DNA from: Corynebacterium kroppenstedtii DSM 44385
GTDB taxonomy: Bacteria; Actinomycetota; Actinomycetes; Mycobacteriales; Mycobacteriaceae
DNA length: 64,000 nucleotides
Reading direction: 5' to 3'
NCBI RefSeq assembly: GCF_000023145.1
Contig: NC_012704.1
Coordinates: forward strand, 372,001 to 436,000
Part shown: positions 48,445 through 58,362 of the stretch, one piece after another
How the letters are laid out: each line of letters starts with the position of its first letter
Position numbering within the stretch: position 1 is the stretch's first letter
Position numbers and translations under genes: made by a program
Notes under the pieces: model-generated
Databases searched by the model: none
Seen by the model: the letters and a program-made list of their open reading frames with translations, nothing else
Told to the model about the DNA's origin: nothing

Positions 48445-49158
48445 GTGAGCGCTCAAGGTAACTACAATGGTCTTCCACATCCACCCGAGATCTATCGACG
48501 GCGGAGAATCGCCGCCGTCGTCATCGTGGTTGTTGTCATCGCGTTGTTGTGGTGGATCATTTCGGCCTTGAGCGGAGGCGGAGACTCGTCGTCAACCGCG
48601 ACGGAATCCAGCGTCACGACGACTACCACTAAGTCCACGAAACCGACGTCGTCGTCGCGCTCGTCGGAAAGCACACGTCCCTCGTCGGAATCTGAAAATC
48701 CTGATGAGTCCGAGTCGGAGGATCCCGACGCGTCAGAGGAGCCCTCGGTAGCGCCCGACGCGAAAGACACGTGCGATGTCAACGACCTGCAGATTGAGGC
48801 GCGTACGGATGCAGATTCCTACGATCCGGGGCAGATGCCACGCTTCTACTTGATCGCGCATAATCCCACCAAGGGGTCTTGCCATGTGGACCTGGCAAAG
48901 GCTCCGATGAAGTTTGAGGTCTACAACCTCGAGACGAATGAGCGCGTCTGGTCCGACGTAGACTGCAACAACCCGGCAGCAACGGGTGCGTTGGATATCG
49001 GTGCTGGTCAGACGAAGAATTACATGCTGAGCTGGTCCCGGACGACGTCCGCGCCGGGTGAGTGCTCGGATCGTGTCGCCGTGCCGAGTGGTTCGTACTA
49101 CCTGCACACCTTGATTGGGGATCAGCACTCAGAGCCGACGACGTTTAACCTGACGTAG
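48445..49158 (+). CDS. Membrane-anchored protein with Ser/Thr linker and extracytoplasmic C-terminal domain
   Basis: Not recognised by name. The 237-aa protein has a short cytoplasmic N-terminus with RRRR, one membrane helix (about residues 23-43, AAVVIVVVVIALLWWII), a Ser/Thr/Glu-rich linker (about 48-105), and a folded C-terminal domain of about 125 residues with four cysteines (TCDVND, SCHVD, DCNN, ECSD) that may form disulfides outside the cell. The start is a GTG preceded by TAATCT at a distance suiting a leaderless message. A strong terminator follows. Confidence 0.75.
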   Translation: MSAQGNYNGLPHPPEIYRRRRIAAVVIVVVVIALLWWIISALSGGGDSSSTATESSVTTTTTKSTKPTSSSRSSESTRPSSESENPDESESEDPDASEEPSVAPDAKDTCDVNDLQIEARTDADSYDPGQMPRFYLIAHNPTKGSCHVDLAKAPMKFEVYNLETNERVWSDVDCNNPAATGALDIGAGQTKNYMLSWSRTTSAPGECSDRVAVPSGSYYLHTLIGDQHSEPTTFNLT

Positions 49159-49216
49159 CAGCAGCGTGGCGGCGTGTAGCCGCCCGACCGTGACAGCGAC
49201 AGAGCAGCACAAGAAA

Positions 49217-49253
49217 GCCCCGGAGCAGTTCCCTGTGAACTAGCCTCCGGGGC
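49217..49253. terminator. Bidirectional terminator
   Basis: GCCCCGGAG (49217-49225) pairs perfectly with CTCCGGGGC (49245-49253), with an inner AGTTC/GAACT stem. It is flanked by an A-rich run on the left and TT on the right. It lies between the convergent anchored-protein gene and the lipoprotein gene and likely serves both. Confidence 0.8.
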
Positions 49254-49292
49254 TTCGGTCTACCTGGCTGCGCTTTAGCTCTCAGTCAGCTA

Positions 49293-49919
49293 TTAATTGC
49301 TGAACTCGTCCTTCAAAACGCCTTCCTTGTCACGGTAGGTCTGGCCAGCTTCCGGAACGGACGCGGCGACCGGCGCCTTCATGGAAACCTCACCGTTATC
49401 CAGGGTGAAGGTGACATTAACGGCGGTCCCTGGCGTGGGTGTGCCGTCGAAACTGGTGTGAACGTAGCTGACGCAGTTAATGCGCGCTTCGCCGTTGGGA
49501 TCAGCCTTGGCGCCCTCTGACGCGGAGCTGTTGGTGTGCACATCGTTAGCACCCATGGCCTCGATGGCCTTTTCGTTATTGCCGACGATCTGGCACTGCG
49601 GCTTCAGATCCTTGTTGCCGTCGACTTTAACCTCTTGGCCATCGACGCTAATACGCTGGAGCTGGCGCTCAGTGTTGGTGGGGTCGACGTTGGAAATGGC
49701 GAAGGCGACGGCTCCGCCGTGGTCGTCGGTCTTGGGCTGGACGGTCACATCGCGCAGCGTGATGTTGTTGTCCTCAGCATTGGCTGCTCCCCCGTCGACG
49801 GCGGGGACTTGGTTGGCGGTTTGGGAAATTTGGCCCGCGCCGCATGCACTGAGGGCCAGTGCGGAACCGGCAGCGACAATGGCAATGCCGGAACGTAGGG
49901 AAGCCGACTTCAACGACAT
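49293..49919 (-). CDS. LpqE-like lipoprotein
   Basis: Lipoprotein of 208 aa with a signal peptide ending in LALSAC. The mature part is a single beta-rich domain (for example ITLRDVTVQPK, AVAFAISNVDP, NVTFTLDNGEVSMKAPV), as in LpqE-type proteins. The ATG at 49919 has GGAGG 5 nt upstream; the longer frame is rejected. It is divergent from carD, the same arrangement as lpqE/carD in mycobacteria. Its function is not established. Confidence 0.82.
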   Translation of the reverse strand: MSLKSASLRSGIAIVAAGSALALSACGAGQISQTANQVPAVDGGAANAEDNNITLRDVTVQPKTDDHGGAVAFAISNVDPTNTERQLQRISVDGQEVKVDGNKDLKPQCQIVGNNEKAIEAMGANDVHTNSSASEGAKADPNGEARINCVSYVHTSFDGTPTPGTAVNVTFTLDNGEVSMKAPVAASVPEAGQTYRDKEGVLKDEFSN

Positions 49920-50164
49920 TTTGTCCTCCATAGGAAGCTGTGGGGCAGCCACGTATTCGTCTTATTTTGCGTCAGGGTTTTCTGTTCAGCGCACAGAATT
50001 TAATTATTACATTAACGCGACGTGTCTGTTTCCACATAGTCTTGTGACATTCGTCGTGGCTAATCAGGGGGTAGTGCTATGATAGACGCGCTGAAACGTC
50101 AATTTTTCACACAGCTTTACCTGTCCGCACGCGGTGGGCGTGCGCGGCGGATCTGAAGGGACTC

Positions 50165-50755
50165 ATGGAATTCAACATTGGGGATACCGTCGTTTACCCG
50201 CATCATGGTGCTGCCGTCATTGAAAAGAAAGAGCAGCGCCAGATTAAAGGTGAGACTGTCGATTATTTGGTCCTGAAGGTTCACCAGGGGGACTTAACGG
50301 TCCGCGTGCCGGAAAAGAACGCGGAGTCTGTCGGTGTTCGCGATGTTGTCGGGGAAGAGGGGCTCCTCAAGGTTTTCAGCGTTCTCCGCGAAACCGACGT
50401 TGAAGAGGCCGGTAACTGGTCCCGACGGTACAAGGCGAACCAGGAGCGCCTGGCATCGGGCGATGTGAACAAGGTTGCGGAGGTTGTCCGCGACTTGTGG
50501 CGTCGCGACCAAGACCGCGGCCTTTCCGCTGGTGAGAAGCGCATGTTGGCGAAGGCTCGCCAGGTGTTGGTGGGTGAGCTCGCTCTTGCCGACGGCACCG
50601 ACGACGCCAAGGCCGACGCGATGTACCAGGAGGCCCAGGAGGCTATTGCTCGGCACCGCGCCAAGTTGTTGGGGGAGGACGAGGACTCGACGAAGAAGCC
50701 GGGCCCCTCGGACGATTCCGACATTATCGACTTGGACGAGGACGTCGAGGATTAG
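50165..50755 (+). CDS. carD: RNA polymerase-binding transcription factor CarD
   Basis: Stabilises open promoter complexes, mainly at rRNA and housekeeping promoters. The 196-aa protein begins with the RNAP-interaction domain ([20 protein letters not shown]) and has the helical DNA-binding part ([20 protein letters not shown]). The C-terminal 25 residues are acidic. GAAGGGA lies before the ATG. In related genomes ispD and ispF follow carD; here cysS follows directly after 40 nt. Confidence 0.95.
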   Translation: MEFNIGDTVVYPHHGAAVIEKKEQRQIKGETVDYLVLKVHQGDLTVRVPEKNAESVGVRDVVGEEGLLKVFSVLRETDVEEAGNWSRRYKANQERLASGDVNKVAEVVRDLWRRDQDRGLSAGEKRMLAKARQVLVGELALADGTDDAKADAMYQEAQEAIARHRAKLLGEDEDSTKKPGPSDDSDIIDLDEDVED

Positions 50756-50795
50756 TTTTTCGCTAGGTCACGCTCCGAACCGATAAGCTGGGGGC

Positions 50796-52217
50796 GTGAC
50801 TTTACGTATTTTCGATTCCGCGTCCCGTCAGTTACGTGATTTTGTTCCCCTCCGCGAGGGGCGTGCGTCGGTGTATTTGTGTGGTGCGACGGTGCAGTCG
50901 GCGCCGCATATTGGCCACCTGCGTTCGGGCGTGGCTTTTGATATTTTGCGTAATTGGCTGACCTACATGGGCCTTGATGTGGCGTTCATCCGGAACGTCA
51001 CTGATATCGATGACAAGATTTTGAACAAGGCCGCGGAGCATAATCGCCCCTGGTGGGAATGGGCTGCGACTTATGAGCGCGAGTTCCAGTGGGCCTACGA
51101 CCAGTTGGGTGTGACGCCACCGTCGTTGGAACCTCATGCGACGGGGCATGTTCCTGAAATGATCGAGTACATGCAGCGGATTATCGATGCTGGCCATGGC
51201 TACGCTGTGGACGGAAATGTGTACTTGAGCCCGATGTCGTTGCCTGATTATGGTTCCCTGTCTGGCCAGAAGCTCGACGAGATGGATCAGGGTGAATCCG
51301 CGGGCACGGGTAAGCGTGATCCGCGTGACTTCACGTTGTGGAAGGCTGCGAAGCCGGGGGAGCCGAGTTGGGATACTCCGTGGGGCCGTGGCCGTCCGGG
51401 GTGGCACTTGGAGTGCACGACGATGGCGACGAAGTACTTGGGCGCGGAGTTTGATATTCACGCCGGTGGCCTGGATTTGAAGTTTCCGCACCACGAGAAC
51501 GAGATCGCTCAGGCGCATGCTGCGGGTGATGGATTCGCCCGCTATTGGATGCATAACGGCTGGGTGACCATGGCTGGCGAGAAGATGTCGAAGTCCTTGG
51601 GCAACGTGCTGTCCGTGCCTAACCTTCTTCAGATCGTCCGGCCGGTTGAACTGCGTTATTACTTGGGGTCCGCGCATTATCGCTCCATGTTGGAGTTCTC
51701 CGAGGACGCTCTGCGTGAGGCGGCCGCAGGGTATCGGCGACTGGAGAAGTTCGTTCATGCGGCGTCGAGTGTGGCGGGCAAGAACGACCGCACCTTGGGC
51801 CGCTCCGAGGTCACGGACGCGTTCACCGACGCGATGAATGATGACATTGGCGTTCCGGCCGCGTTGGCTGAGGTACACAAGGTTGTTCGTTCGTCTAATT
51901 CGCGGCTGGATGCGGCTCGTCGTGGCGATAGTGATGCCGTCGAGAGCGTGGTCTCTGCCGGTGAGCAGGTCCGTGCCATGCTTGGTGTGCTGGGCGTCGA
52001 TCCGCTCGACGAGAAGTGGCAGGAGATTGCCGCGGAGTCCGGTGCGGAACATGACGCGTTGGATACGTTGGTTCGCGCAGAATTGGATATCCGTGCGAAA
52101 GCTCGCGCTGAGAAAGACTGGGCGACGGCCGATGCAGTGCGCGATCGGTTGGCGGCCGCAGGCATTGTTGTGACCGATACGCCCTCTGGGGCCGAGTGGG
52201 AGCTGTCGGAGCAGTAG
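50796..52217 (+). CDS. cysS: Cysteinyl-tRNA synthetase
   Basis: Class I synthetase of 473 aa, monomeric. The HIGH motif is in [18 protein letters not shown], and the KMSKS motif reads EKMSKSLGN. Zinc-site residues are seen in the first Cys, in LECTTMA and in KFPHHENE. The start is a GTG at 50796. It precedes rlmB on the same strand. Confidence 0.96.
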   Translation: MTLRIFDSASRQLRDFVPLREGRASVYLCGATVQSAPHIGHLRSGVAFDILRNWLTYMGLDVAFIRNVTDIDDKILNKAAEHNRPWWEWAATYEREFQWAYDQLGVTPPSLEPHATGHVPEMIEYMQRIIDAGHGYAVDGNVYLSPMSLPDYGSLSGQKLDEMDQGESAGTGKRDPRDFTLWKAAKPGEPSWDTPWGRGRPGWHLECTTMATKYLGAEFDIHAGGLDLKFPHHENEIAQAHAAGDGFARYWMHNGWVTMAGEKMSKSLGNVLSVPNLLQIVRPVELRYYLGSAHYRSMLEFSEDALREAAAGYRRLEKFVHAASSVAGKNDRTLGRSEVTDAFTDAMNDDIGVPAALAEVHKVVRSSNSRLDAARRGDSDAVESVVSAGEQVRAMLGVLGVDPLDEKWQEIAAESGAEHDALDTLVRAELDIRAKARAEKDWATADAVRDRLAAAGIVVTDTPSGAEWELSEQ

Positions 52218-52299
52218 GATCGTCGGGCGCTGAATAGTTCGGGCCCCGAACACGACGGGGCCTGGAGTGCATAGGCAGCTGGGGATATAAGGAGGATTA

Positions 52300-53262
52300 A
52301 TGGCAGGTCATTCGCGGAACCATGGCGCTATTCGTAAATCGAATAAGAAGGGTGCGACGAAGGGTTCTGGTGGTCAGCGACGCCGCGGCTTGCGTGGCAA
52401 GGGGCCGACGCCGAAGGCTGAAGACCGCGTGTACCACAAGGCGCACAAGCGGAAGGTTGAGCAGCAGCGGAAGGCATCCGGGCGTCACGATCGGCGCAAT
52501 TTGCATGGTTCGGAGCTTGTTGTTGGCCGCAACCCGGTTGTGGAATGCCTGCGGGCGAAGGTTTCGGCGACGGCTTTATACGTTGCGGAGGGCACCGATA
52601 ATGATGACCGCCTGACTGAGGCAGTGCGTGTTGCTGGTGATCGCGCGATCACTGTACTGGAGGTCCCGCGTATTGAGCTGGACCGGATGACCGGCAACGG
52701 GATGCATCAGGGCCTCGGGTTGCTGGTTCCGGAATACCAGTATGTCGACGTTCAGGATTTGATTGATCGTGCCCACGCGTCATCGTCGACGGGGTTGATT
52801 GTGTGCCTGGACAACATCACGGATCCGCGGAATTTGGGTGCCGTGATTCGTTCGGTGGCTGCCTTTGGTGGTCACGGTGTGGTCATCCCGGAGCGCCGGA
52901 GTGCGTCTGTGACGGCGGTGGCGTGGAGGACCTCGGCGGGCACGGCCGCGCGCCTGCCCGTCGCGAAGGCGACGAATATGACTCGCGCGCTCAAGCAGTT
53001 CCAAAAAGAGGGCTATCAGGTCGTCGGTTTGGATGCTGGCGGGGACCATACTTTGGATACTTACGACGGGACGACGCCGGTCGTGGTGGTCGTCGGTTCC
53101 GAGGGTAAGGGCCTATCCCGTTTGGTTTCCGAGACGTGTGACACGATCATGTCGATCCCGATGGCGGACAATGTTGAGTCGCTCAACGCGTCCGTGGCCG
53201 CTGGTGTGGTGCTCAGCGAGTTCGCGCGGCAGCGTCGTGCGGTGAAGAAGGCTCGGGGCTGA
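52300..53262 (+). CDS. rlmB: 23S rRNA (guanosine-2'-O-)-methyltransferase RlmB-like
   Basis: TrmH-family methyltransferase of 320 aa that methylates the ribose of G2251 (E. coli numbering) in 23S rRNA. A basic N-terminal extension (about 70 residues) precedes the substrate-binding domain ([20 protein letters not shown]). Catalytic knot motifs are [31 protein letters not shown] and [26 protein letters not shown] lies before the ATG. Its 3' end overlaps the end of the convergent permease gene by 50 nt. Confidence 0.93.
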   Translation: MAGHSRNHGAIRKSNKKGATKGSGGQRRRGLRGKGPTPKAEDRVYHKAHKRKVEQQRKASGRHDRRNLHGSELVVGRNPVVECLRAKVSATALYVAEGTDNDDRLTEAVRVAGDRAITVLEVPRIELDRMTGNGMHQGLGLLVPEYQYVDVQDLIDRAHASSSTGLIVCLDNITDPRNLGAVIRSVAAFGGHGVVIPERRSASVTAVAWRTSAGTAARLPVAKATNMTRALKQFQKEGYQVVGLDAGGDHTLDTYDGTTPVVVVVGSEGKGLSRLVSETCDTIMSIPMADNVESLNASVAAGVVLSEFARQRRAVKKARG

Positions 53263-54190
53263 CGTTATCGGGACTGATGTCCTGCGAGCTGACGTCGTGA
53301 TGTGAAGTCCCAGGCGTGGTTTCTCGCGGCGTAGTCTCTGAGCCGACGATAACGCGTTGCGTTCGCCAGCCAATCAGTCGGCAGAACAGGTAGATTGCGA
53401 ACGAAATCGTCGTGACGAACACGCTGACGGGAAGTCCGGGAGCCAGGGAGAGAACAAGCCCGCCCACCGCGGACACCTCGGCGAAGATCGTCGATAAGAG
53501 GACTGCTTTTCGTGGCGACGCTGTGACGTGAACAGCTGCCGCGCCGGGGGTGATGAGGAGGGACACGACGAGGAGCGCACCGACGATCTGCACCCCTTGC
53601 GCGGCGACGAGTCCGACGAGGGCGGCGAACACGATGCTGATCGTGCGTAGGGGAATGCCGCTGGCTGCGGCGACGTCGGGGTCGACGGACGCGAAGAGAA
53701 GGGGGCGCCACAGTACACCGAGTGTCGCGATGACGATGATGGTGATGGCTATGAGCATCCCCACAGCCGCGCCGGACACGCCCACGATCTGGCCGGTGAG
53801 CAGGGAGAACGCGTTGCTCGCTTTGCCGGGGTAGATGTAGATGAACAGGACAGAGAGCCCCATCCCGAAGGAGAGGATCACGCCGACAGTGCTGTCGGTA
53901 TCGCGCATTCCGAGTACCGCGAGGGCGATGGCCGCCACGATCGATCCGACAACGGCGCCGGCACCGACATTAATCCCGGCGAGGAGTGCCGCCGACGCTC
54001 CCATGAGCGCGAGTTCCGATGTGCCGTGCACGGTGAATGACATGCGTCGCATCACGATGAGCGGTGCGATGAGCCCCGAAATGATCCCGAGGAGTGCGGC
54101 TGCCAGCAGCGCGTGGTGGACGAAGGGGTAGTGCAGGAGTTCGGTGGTGTCACTCCACCAGGTGTCCCAGGTGATCGTGGTATTGGGCAT
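53213..54190 (-). CDS. Zinc/manganese ABC transporter permease
   Basis: Membrane subunit of a metal importer of the ZnuB/MntC/TroC family, 325 aa, with eight or nine membrane segments in the first 270 residues (for example [20 protein letters not shown] and [20 protein letters not shown]). The C-terminal 45 residues are Ser/Thr-rich and soluble, and the last 16 codons overlap the end of rlmB on the other strand. It lies in an ATPase / binding-protein operon; as I recall the C. glutamicum counterparts are Cg2911-Cg2913 under Zur control. Confidence 0.9.
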   Translation of the reverse strand: MPNTTITWDTWWSDTTELLHYPFVHHALLAAALLGIISGLIAPLIVMRRMSFTVHGTSELALMGASAALLAGINVGAGAVVGSIVAAIALAVLGMRDTDSTVGVILSFGMGLSVLFIYIYPGKASNAFSLLTGQIVGVSGAAVGMLIAITIIVIATLGVLWRPLLFASVDPDVAAASGIPLRTISIVFAALVGLVAAQGVQIVGALLVVSLLITPGAAAVHVTASPRKAVLLSTIFAEVSAVGGLVLSLAPGLPVSVFVTTISFAIYLFCRLIGWRTQRVIVGSETTPRETTPGTSHHDVSSQDISPDNVSPEPSSPHDAAARTR

Positions 54191-54222
54191 GAAGTGGTGC
54201 GCTCTCCTAAACGATGACGTGC

Positions 54223-54981
54223 CTAAACAATGATGAGTCTGCCGTTGACGTGAACGACGTCGACGTGGGTGCCGTACAGCTCGCTGAGGACGTCGGTCGT
54301 GATGACGTCGTCAATAGTGCCGATAGTGTGGCCATTCGGCGCAAGATATAGCACGCGGTCGGTGGCGTCGATCACGGGATTGATCGTATGCGTGACGAAA
54401 ACGACGGCCGTGTTGTGGTCGCGGCGTTGCGCGTCGATAGTCCGGATCGCTTGCTTTTGTGCAGCGTAATCCAGGCTGAGCAGGGGTTCGTCGCACAGGA
54501 GGATATCGGGATGCGTTGCGATCGCGCTGGCTTGACGGATCAGCTGCTGTTGGCCGCCCGAGAGGTGGCCGATGCGTCGATTTGCCAGGTGCGCGGCGTC
54601 GACAGTGTTAAGAGCCTCGTCTATTTGGGCTGCTGGGAGCCGCCGACGGCGGAAAATACCGTGCCCACCGGATAGACCGACGATGTCCCGCGCGCGCAGT
54701 GGCAGCGTCGGGCTGAACATGCGCTGCTGGGGGATAAAACCGGTGGTCCCGTTGACATGGACTTGCCCTGAGGTCAGTTTTCGCGTCCCGGTGAGGGCGC
54801 CAAGGAGCGTGGATTTTCCGACGCCGTTGGGCCCGAGAACGGTGAGCCATTCGCCGGGGTTCAGCGTGAGGGACAGGTCGGTCCAGAGCGGCTCGATACT
54901 CGCTTTGCTTAGTTCGATGACGGGCCCGGTGGGACGGTCAGTAGTCCCGGTGGGGCGGTGAGTGGTGCGCGGGTTGTTCAC
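54223..54981 (-). CDS. Zinc/manganese ABC transporter ATP-binding protein
   Basis: ATPase of the same importer, 252 aa. Walker A is GPNGVGKSTLL, the signature is LSGGQQQLIRQA and Walker B is ILLCDEPLLSLD. A Pro/Thr-rich start precedes the domain. The start is a GTG; the stop of the binding-protein gene lies 9 nt before it. The metal specificity is inferred from the binding protein. Confidence 0.92.
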   Translation of the reverse strand: MNNPRTTHRPTGTTDRPTGPVIELSKASIEPLWTDLSLTLNPGEWLTVLGPNGVGKSTLLGALTGTRKLTSGQVHVNGTTGFIPQQRMFSPTLPLRARDIVGLSGGHGIFRRRRLPAAQIDEALNTVDAAHLANRRIGHLSGGQQQLIRQASAIATHPDILLCDEPLLSLDYAAQKQAIRTIDAQRRDHNTAVVFVTHTINPVIDATDRVLYLAPNGHTIGTIDDVITTDVLSELYGTHVDVVHVNGRLIIV

Positions 54982-54990
54982 GCGGTGGTC

Positions 54991-56010
54991 TTACTCCTTG
55001 CTGGCATCGTGGAGCCGTTGGACGGCCTCAGAGAAAAAGTCCAGGTAATGGGTGCCTTTTTCCGGTGTTTCGTAAATATCGACAACCGGGATTCCCGCCT
55101 TCTTGGCAGCGGAGACGAGGTCCTTGGACACACTATCTTCAGTTTGCGGATTATTAACCAGAATATCGACTTTCTTATCGTTGATGAGCGACGTGAACTC
55201 GGCAACATCAGCCGCGGACGGATCCGACTCCTTCAACGACGCACTGAGGTAGCCGTGGGGAGTCACATCCTCCATGGGAGATTCCTTAAGCAGGTACCCG
55301 GACACGGACTCGGTGCTCGCCACCTTCTTGGCTGGCAGTGCCTTGATCTTCTCATCAATAGCGTGGAGCTTGTCGCTGAAGTCCTTGGTCGACGCCTTGA
55401 TATCGCCGTTCTTGTCATTCAGCGTGTCCGCAATCTTTGTTGCAAAGCTATTGACAGTGGCGACGTCGTACCACACGTGAGGGTTGGTGGGCAGGTCGGA
55501 ACCATTGTCCGCGTGATCGTCTGCATCGTGATCGTGCGCGTCTTCGCTCTCGTGCTCGTGTGCGTCCGCGTCATGATCATGCGCGTCGTGGTCGTGTCCA
55601 TCATGCTCGTCCCCGTCGTGATCATGCTCCTCCTGGGGAAGAGCAGTGATGACGGTCGCGTCGGAACTGGCATGCTCTGTCAGCCAGTTGTCGTACCCGG
55701 CCCCATTTCCGACGACGACGTCGGCATCCTTAATCTTCGCCATATCCTTGGCGGAAGGGTTGTAATCGTGGGGGTCCACGGAATCGCCCTCGATCAGGCC
55801 CGTGATCTTGACGTGGTCGTTATCCCCTGCGATGTCGTGGACGACGTCGGCCCACAGCGCGGTTGATGCAACGACATTCACGGTGTCCGACGAACCAGAC
55901 GTCGTGGAGGAGTCGTCTGAGCAGGCCGTGAGTCCGCCCATTCCGGTAAGAAGCCCAGTGGCGAAAATGAATGCTAGTGCTGACCGTCGCCTATTTTTTA
56001 TCGCTCGCAT
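54991..56010 (-). CDS. Metal-binding lipoprotein of the zinc/manganese importer
   Basis: ZnuA/TroA-type lipoprotein of 339 aa, first gene of the operon. The lipobox is GGLTAC (lipid cysteine at residue 30). A long His/Asp-rich loop (residues 129-167, over a dozen histidines) lies between likely metal-ligand histidines in SVDPHDYNPS (H81) and NPHVWYD (H178). Such loops are usual in zinc-binding members. The ATG at 56010 has GGGGGA upstream. It is divergent from the lacI gene. Confidence 0.92.
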   Translation of the reverse strand: MRAIKNRRRSALAFIFATGLLTGMGGLTACSDDSSTTSGSSDTVNVVASTALWADVVHDIAGDNDHVKITGLIEGDSVDPHDYNPSAKDMAKIKDADVVVGNGAGYDNWLTEHASSDATVITALPQEEHDHDGDEHDGHDHDAHDHDADAHEHESEDAHDHDADDHADNGSDLPTNPHVWYDVATVNSFATKIADTLNDKNGDIKASTKDFSDKLHAIDEKIKALPAKKVASTESVSGYLLKESPMEDVTPHGYLSASLKESDPSAADVAEFTSLINDKKVDILVNNPQTEDSVSKDLVSAAKKAGIPVVDIYETPEKGTHYLDFFSEAVQRLHDASKE

Positions 56011-56243
56011 GTCCCCCAATGAACCACTAATGAAATATGATGTCAATTGGTTTTCTTAAGCCCCTCCTAGCCCCGATAATGCGGCTTATTGATAACCAAA
56101 AGAGTTCGGGCACATCTCAGGGCAGAAAACAGATTGCGCGCACAAAACAGAAATCAAGTTCCCGTACCTAGCAAGCCTGCCCTCACCCCGGGAATACGCG
56201 AAAGCCCTTTCCCGGTAGTGCCGAAGGTTTAAGATTGCTACAC

Positions 56244-57437
56244 ATGAGTCCGCGCCGATCCCCGAAAAATAGTCATAAGGCTACGTTGGAGTCACTCGCG
56301 GAGGCCGTCGGGGTGTCGCGCACAACGGTGTCCAACGCCTACAACAAACCCGACCATCTGTCGCCTGAGACCCGCGCCCGCATCTTCGCCACCGCCGACA
56401 AGCTGGGGTATTCCGGTCCAGATCCTGCCGCCCGATCCCTGCGGACGCGCCGGGCAGATGCGATCGGCGTCCTTTTTACCGACGAACTCACCTACGCCTT
56501 CGAGGACCGCTCGTCGGTCGATTTCCTGGCTGGCTTGGCGGAGTCTTGCCAGGTCCTGGATTCGTCCCTGGTGCTCATTCCCGCTGCTCCTGGGCGTGCC
56601 GCGTCGGGAATTAACCGCGTCGCGCAAGCCGCCGTCGACGGTTTCGTGGTGTATTCGGTCGCCTCTGACGACCCCACGTTGGAGGTCGTGGCCTCGCGCG
56701 GCCTCCCGACTGTCGTGTGCGATCAGCCGTATTCCACACCGAAGCTGAAGGATTACGCCTTCGTTGGCATTGATGACCACGCTGCCATTCAGTCCGGCGT
56801 TCAACAGCTTATCGACGCTGGCCACCGGAAAATTGGTGTGTTGTGCATTCGTCTTGACCGTGAGGCCAACGCGGGCGAGGTGTCGCCGCAGCGCCTTCGC
56901 ACTGCCCACATGCATGTGCAGAAACACCGCGTCGAGGGCATTGTCGATGTGATCCGTGGTGCCCACCCGGATTCGGCGGAGGACATTCCGATCGTGGAGT
57001 GCTATATCAACGACGCCGACGGCACCCGCGAGGCTGTCCGCGCGTTATTGGATGCGCACCCCGACTTGACCGCCGTGGCCTGTACGACGGATTCCTTAGC
57101 GTTGGCGGTGATACAGTGCGCTGCTGATCGCGGGTTGTCCGTGCCGGGCGATCTGTCGGTTACAGGGTTCGACGGTATCGACCTCGCCGTGCAGCAGCAG
57201 ATCACCACGGTGTCGCAGCCGAACAAGGACAAAGGTCGCACCGCCGGACATGTTCTTCAGGACCTTATTTCCGACGCCACACGGGGGAAGGGAAATGCCG
57301 GCGCGTCTTCGTCTAGGAGCGTGGCGACATCCACAGGCGCTGGTGGTGCCCGCGGTCACGCATCGGCAACCCGCGGTTCTCACACGCTGTTGGAGACGAC
57401 GTTGATCACGGGACGCACTGTTGGTCCGCCGCGGTAA
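56244..57437 (+). CDS. ipsA: LacI-family regulator, likely IpsA orthologue
   Basis: LacI-type transcription factor of 397 aa. The N-terminal helix-turn-helix reads ATLESLAEAVGVSRTTVSNA and the hinge GYSGPDPAARSLRTRR. The ligand domain (about 60-330) contains SVTGFDGIDLAVQQQITTV. Its place beside otsB and divergent from the zinc importer matches IpsA (Cg2910) of C. glutamicum, a myo-inositol-responsive activator of inositol-derived lipid synthesis. No ribosome site is seen; TAAGAT lies 8 nt before the ATG, so a leaderless message is likely. An Ala/Gly/Ser insertion of about 40 residues sits near the C-terminus. Confidence 0.82.
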   Translation: MSPRRSPKNSHKATLESLAEAVGVSRTTVSNAYNKPDHLSPETRARIFATADKLGYSGPDPAARSLRTRRADAIGVLFTDELTYAFEDRSSVDFLAGLAESCQVLDSSLVLIPAAPGRAASGINRVAQAAVDGFVVYSVASDDPTLEVVASRGLPTVVCDQPYSTPKLKDYAFVGIDDHAAIQSGVQQLIDAGHRKIGVLCIRLDREANAGEVSPQRLRTAHMHVQKHRVEGIVDVIRGAHPDSAEDIPIVECYINDADGTREAVRALLDAHPDLTAVACTTDSLALAVIQCAADRGLSVPGDLSVTGFDGIDLAVQQQITTVSQPNKDKGRTAGHVLQDLISDATRGKGNAGASSSRSVATSTGAGGARGHASATRGSHTLLETTLITGRTVGPPR

Positions 57438-57496
57438 CGTAGCAGCGGTTTTGCGCAACGCCGCCACCGCGACGTCGCACTCTAACGCCGCCGCTG

Positions 57497-58354
57497 CTAT
57501 AACACTCCGTTCTCAGTGAGATACTCGCGCCGCATGGTGGCCAACCGCTGGTACACGTCGGCAATAGCGTCGGTATCCGGAACGCGCAACGCAGCTGCGG
57601 TGTGAGAATCACCGACCTTAATGGACACATCATTGCCATGAAGGACGCGGAACGCGTTCTCGTCGGTCGTGTCATCGCCGGCATACACGATGGCGTCAAC
57701 GTTGTACCGGTCGCGGGCGCTTTCCAGCCACTTCCCCTTGTCGACCTTCATGATCTGGGCTTCCAGAATGTGCTTGCCGTACATGTAGGAACCCGTCGTC
57801 CCATCCAGCAGCGAATCAAGAATGTCAGCGAACTTCTGCTGCAGCTGGCGCTCCAGCTCGTCGTTATTCATCGCCACACCATGCAGACCGACACCCAGCG
57901 GTTTTTCCTCCACAAACATGCCCGAGTGCGGAGCACTATCGGCCACGGCGTGTGCCTCACGGATCATGCGCTCAAGGAGCTTCTTTTGCTCCTCATTGGG
58001 TTCGACGCCACTGCCGTCATTCGCTTCAGCTCCGTGGGATCCCGCCAGAATTATCCCGGAGATGTCGCGAACATCGTCGGGGCCGTCGTCGGCAATATTT
58101 TGTCCCTGTGGTCCGGTCCGGCGGGCGAGGCGTTCGAGTTTCGAGATGTCCCGCCCGGAGACGAGTGCGCCGAAAGTGTGCGGCATGTGGGCGAGGTCGA
58201 TGATGGCATTCATGGCGGTGGGGTTCGCGGTGACGGCCATGGCGTCTTTGTTGAGCGGCGCTAAGCAGCCGTCGAAGTCGCTGGCCAGCATCAGTGTGGG
58301 GCTGTGGGCAGCGGTGCGAAGGGCCCGGTTAATGTCATCGGACGGGGTAAACAC
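57497..58354 (-). CDS. otsB: Trehalose-6-phosphate phosphatase
   Basis: HAD-family phosphatase that makes trehalose from trehalose-6-phosphate, 285 aa. The nucleophile motif is SDFDGCLAPL and the metal motif is YAGDDTTDENAF; ALVSGRDISKLERLA and AGSHGAEAND are also seen. It is third in the unit otsA / ferredoxin / otsB, starting 9 nt after the ferredoxin stop. Trehalose serves osmoprotection and, in many corynebacteria, glycolipid synthesis. Confidence 0.93.
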   Translation of the reverse strand: MFTPSDDINRALRTAAHSPTLMLASDFDGCLAPLNKDAMAVTANPTAMNAIIDLAHMPHTFGALVSGRDISKLERLARRTGPQGQNIADDGPDDVRDISGIILAGSHGAEANDGSGVEPNEEQKKLLERMIREAHAVADSAPHSGMFVEEKPLGVGLHGVAMNNDELERQLQQKFADILDSLLDGTTGSYMYGKHILEAQIMKVDKGKWLESARDRYNVDAIVYAGDDTTDENAFRVLHGNDVSIKVGDSHTAAALRVPDTDAIADVYQRLATMRREYLTENGVL

Positions 58355-58362
58355 TCGTTCTC

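Noticed and set aside
52237..52251. Palindrome GTTCGGGCCCCGAAC between cysS and rlmB
   Set aside because: No T-run and no known operator match; a terminator would split genes that are likely cotranscribed.
56011..56243. Possible Zur box before the zinc importer (TGAAATATGATGTCA near 56029)
   Set aside because: Too many differences from the known TGAAAATnATTTTCA-type site; not strong enough to list.
57440..57499. Inverted repeat TAGCAGCGG / CCGCTGCTA between the lacI and otsB stops
   Set aside because: The 42-nt loop is too large for a confident terminator; may be chance.
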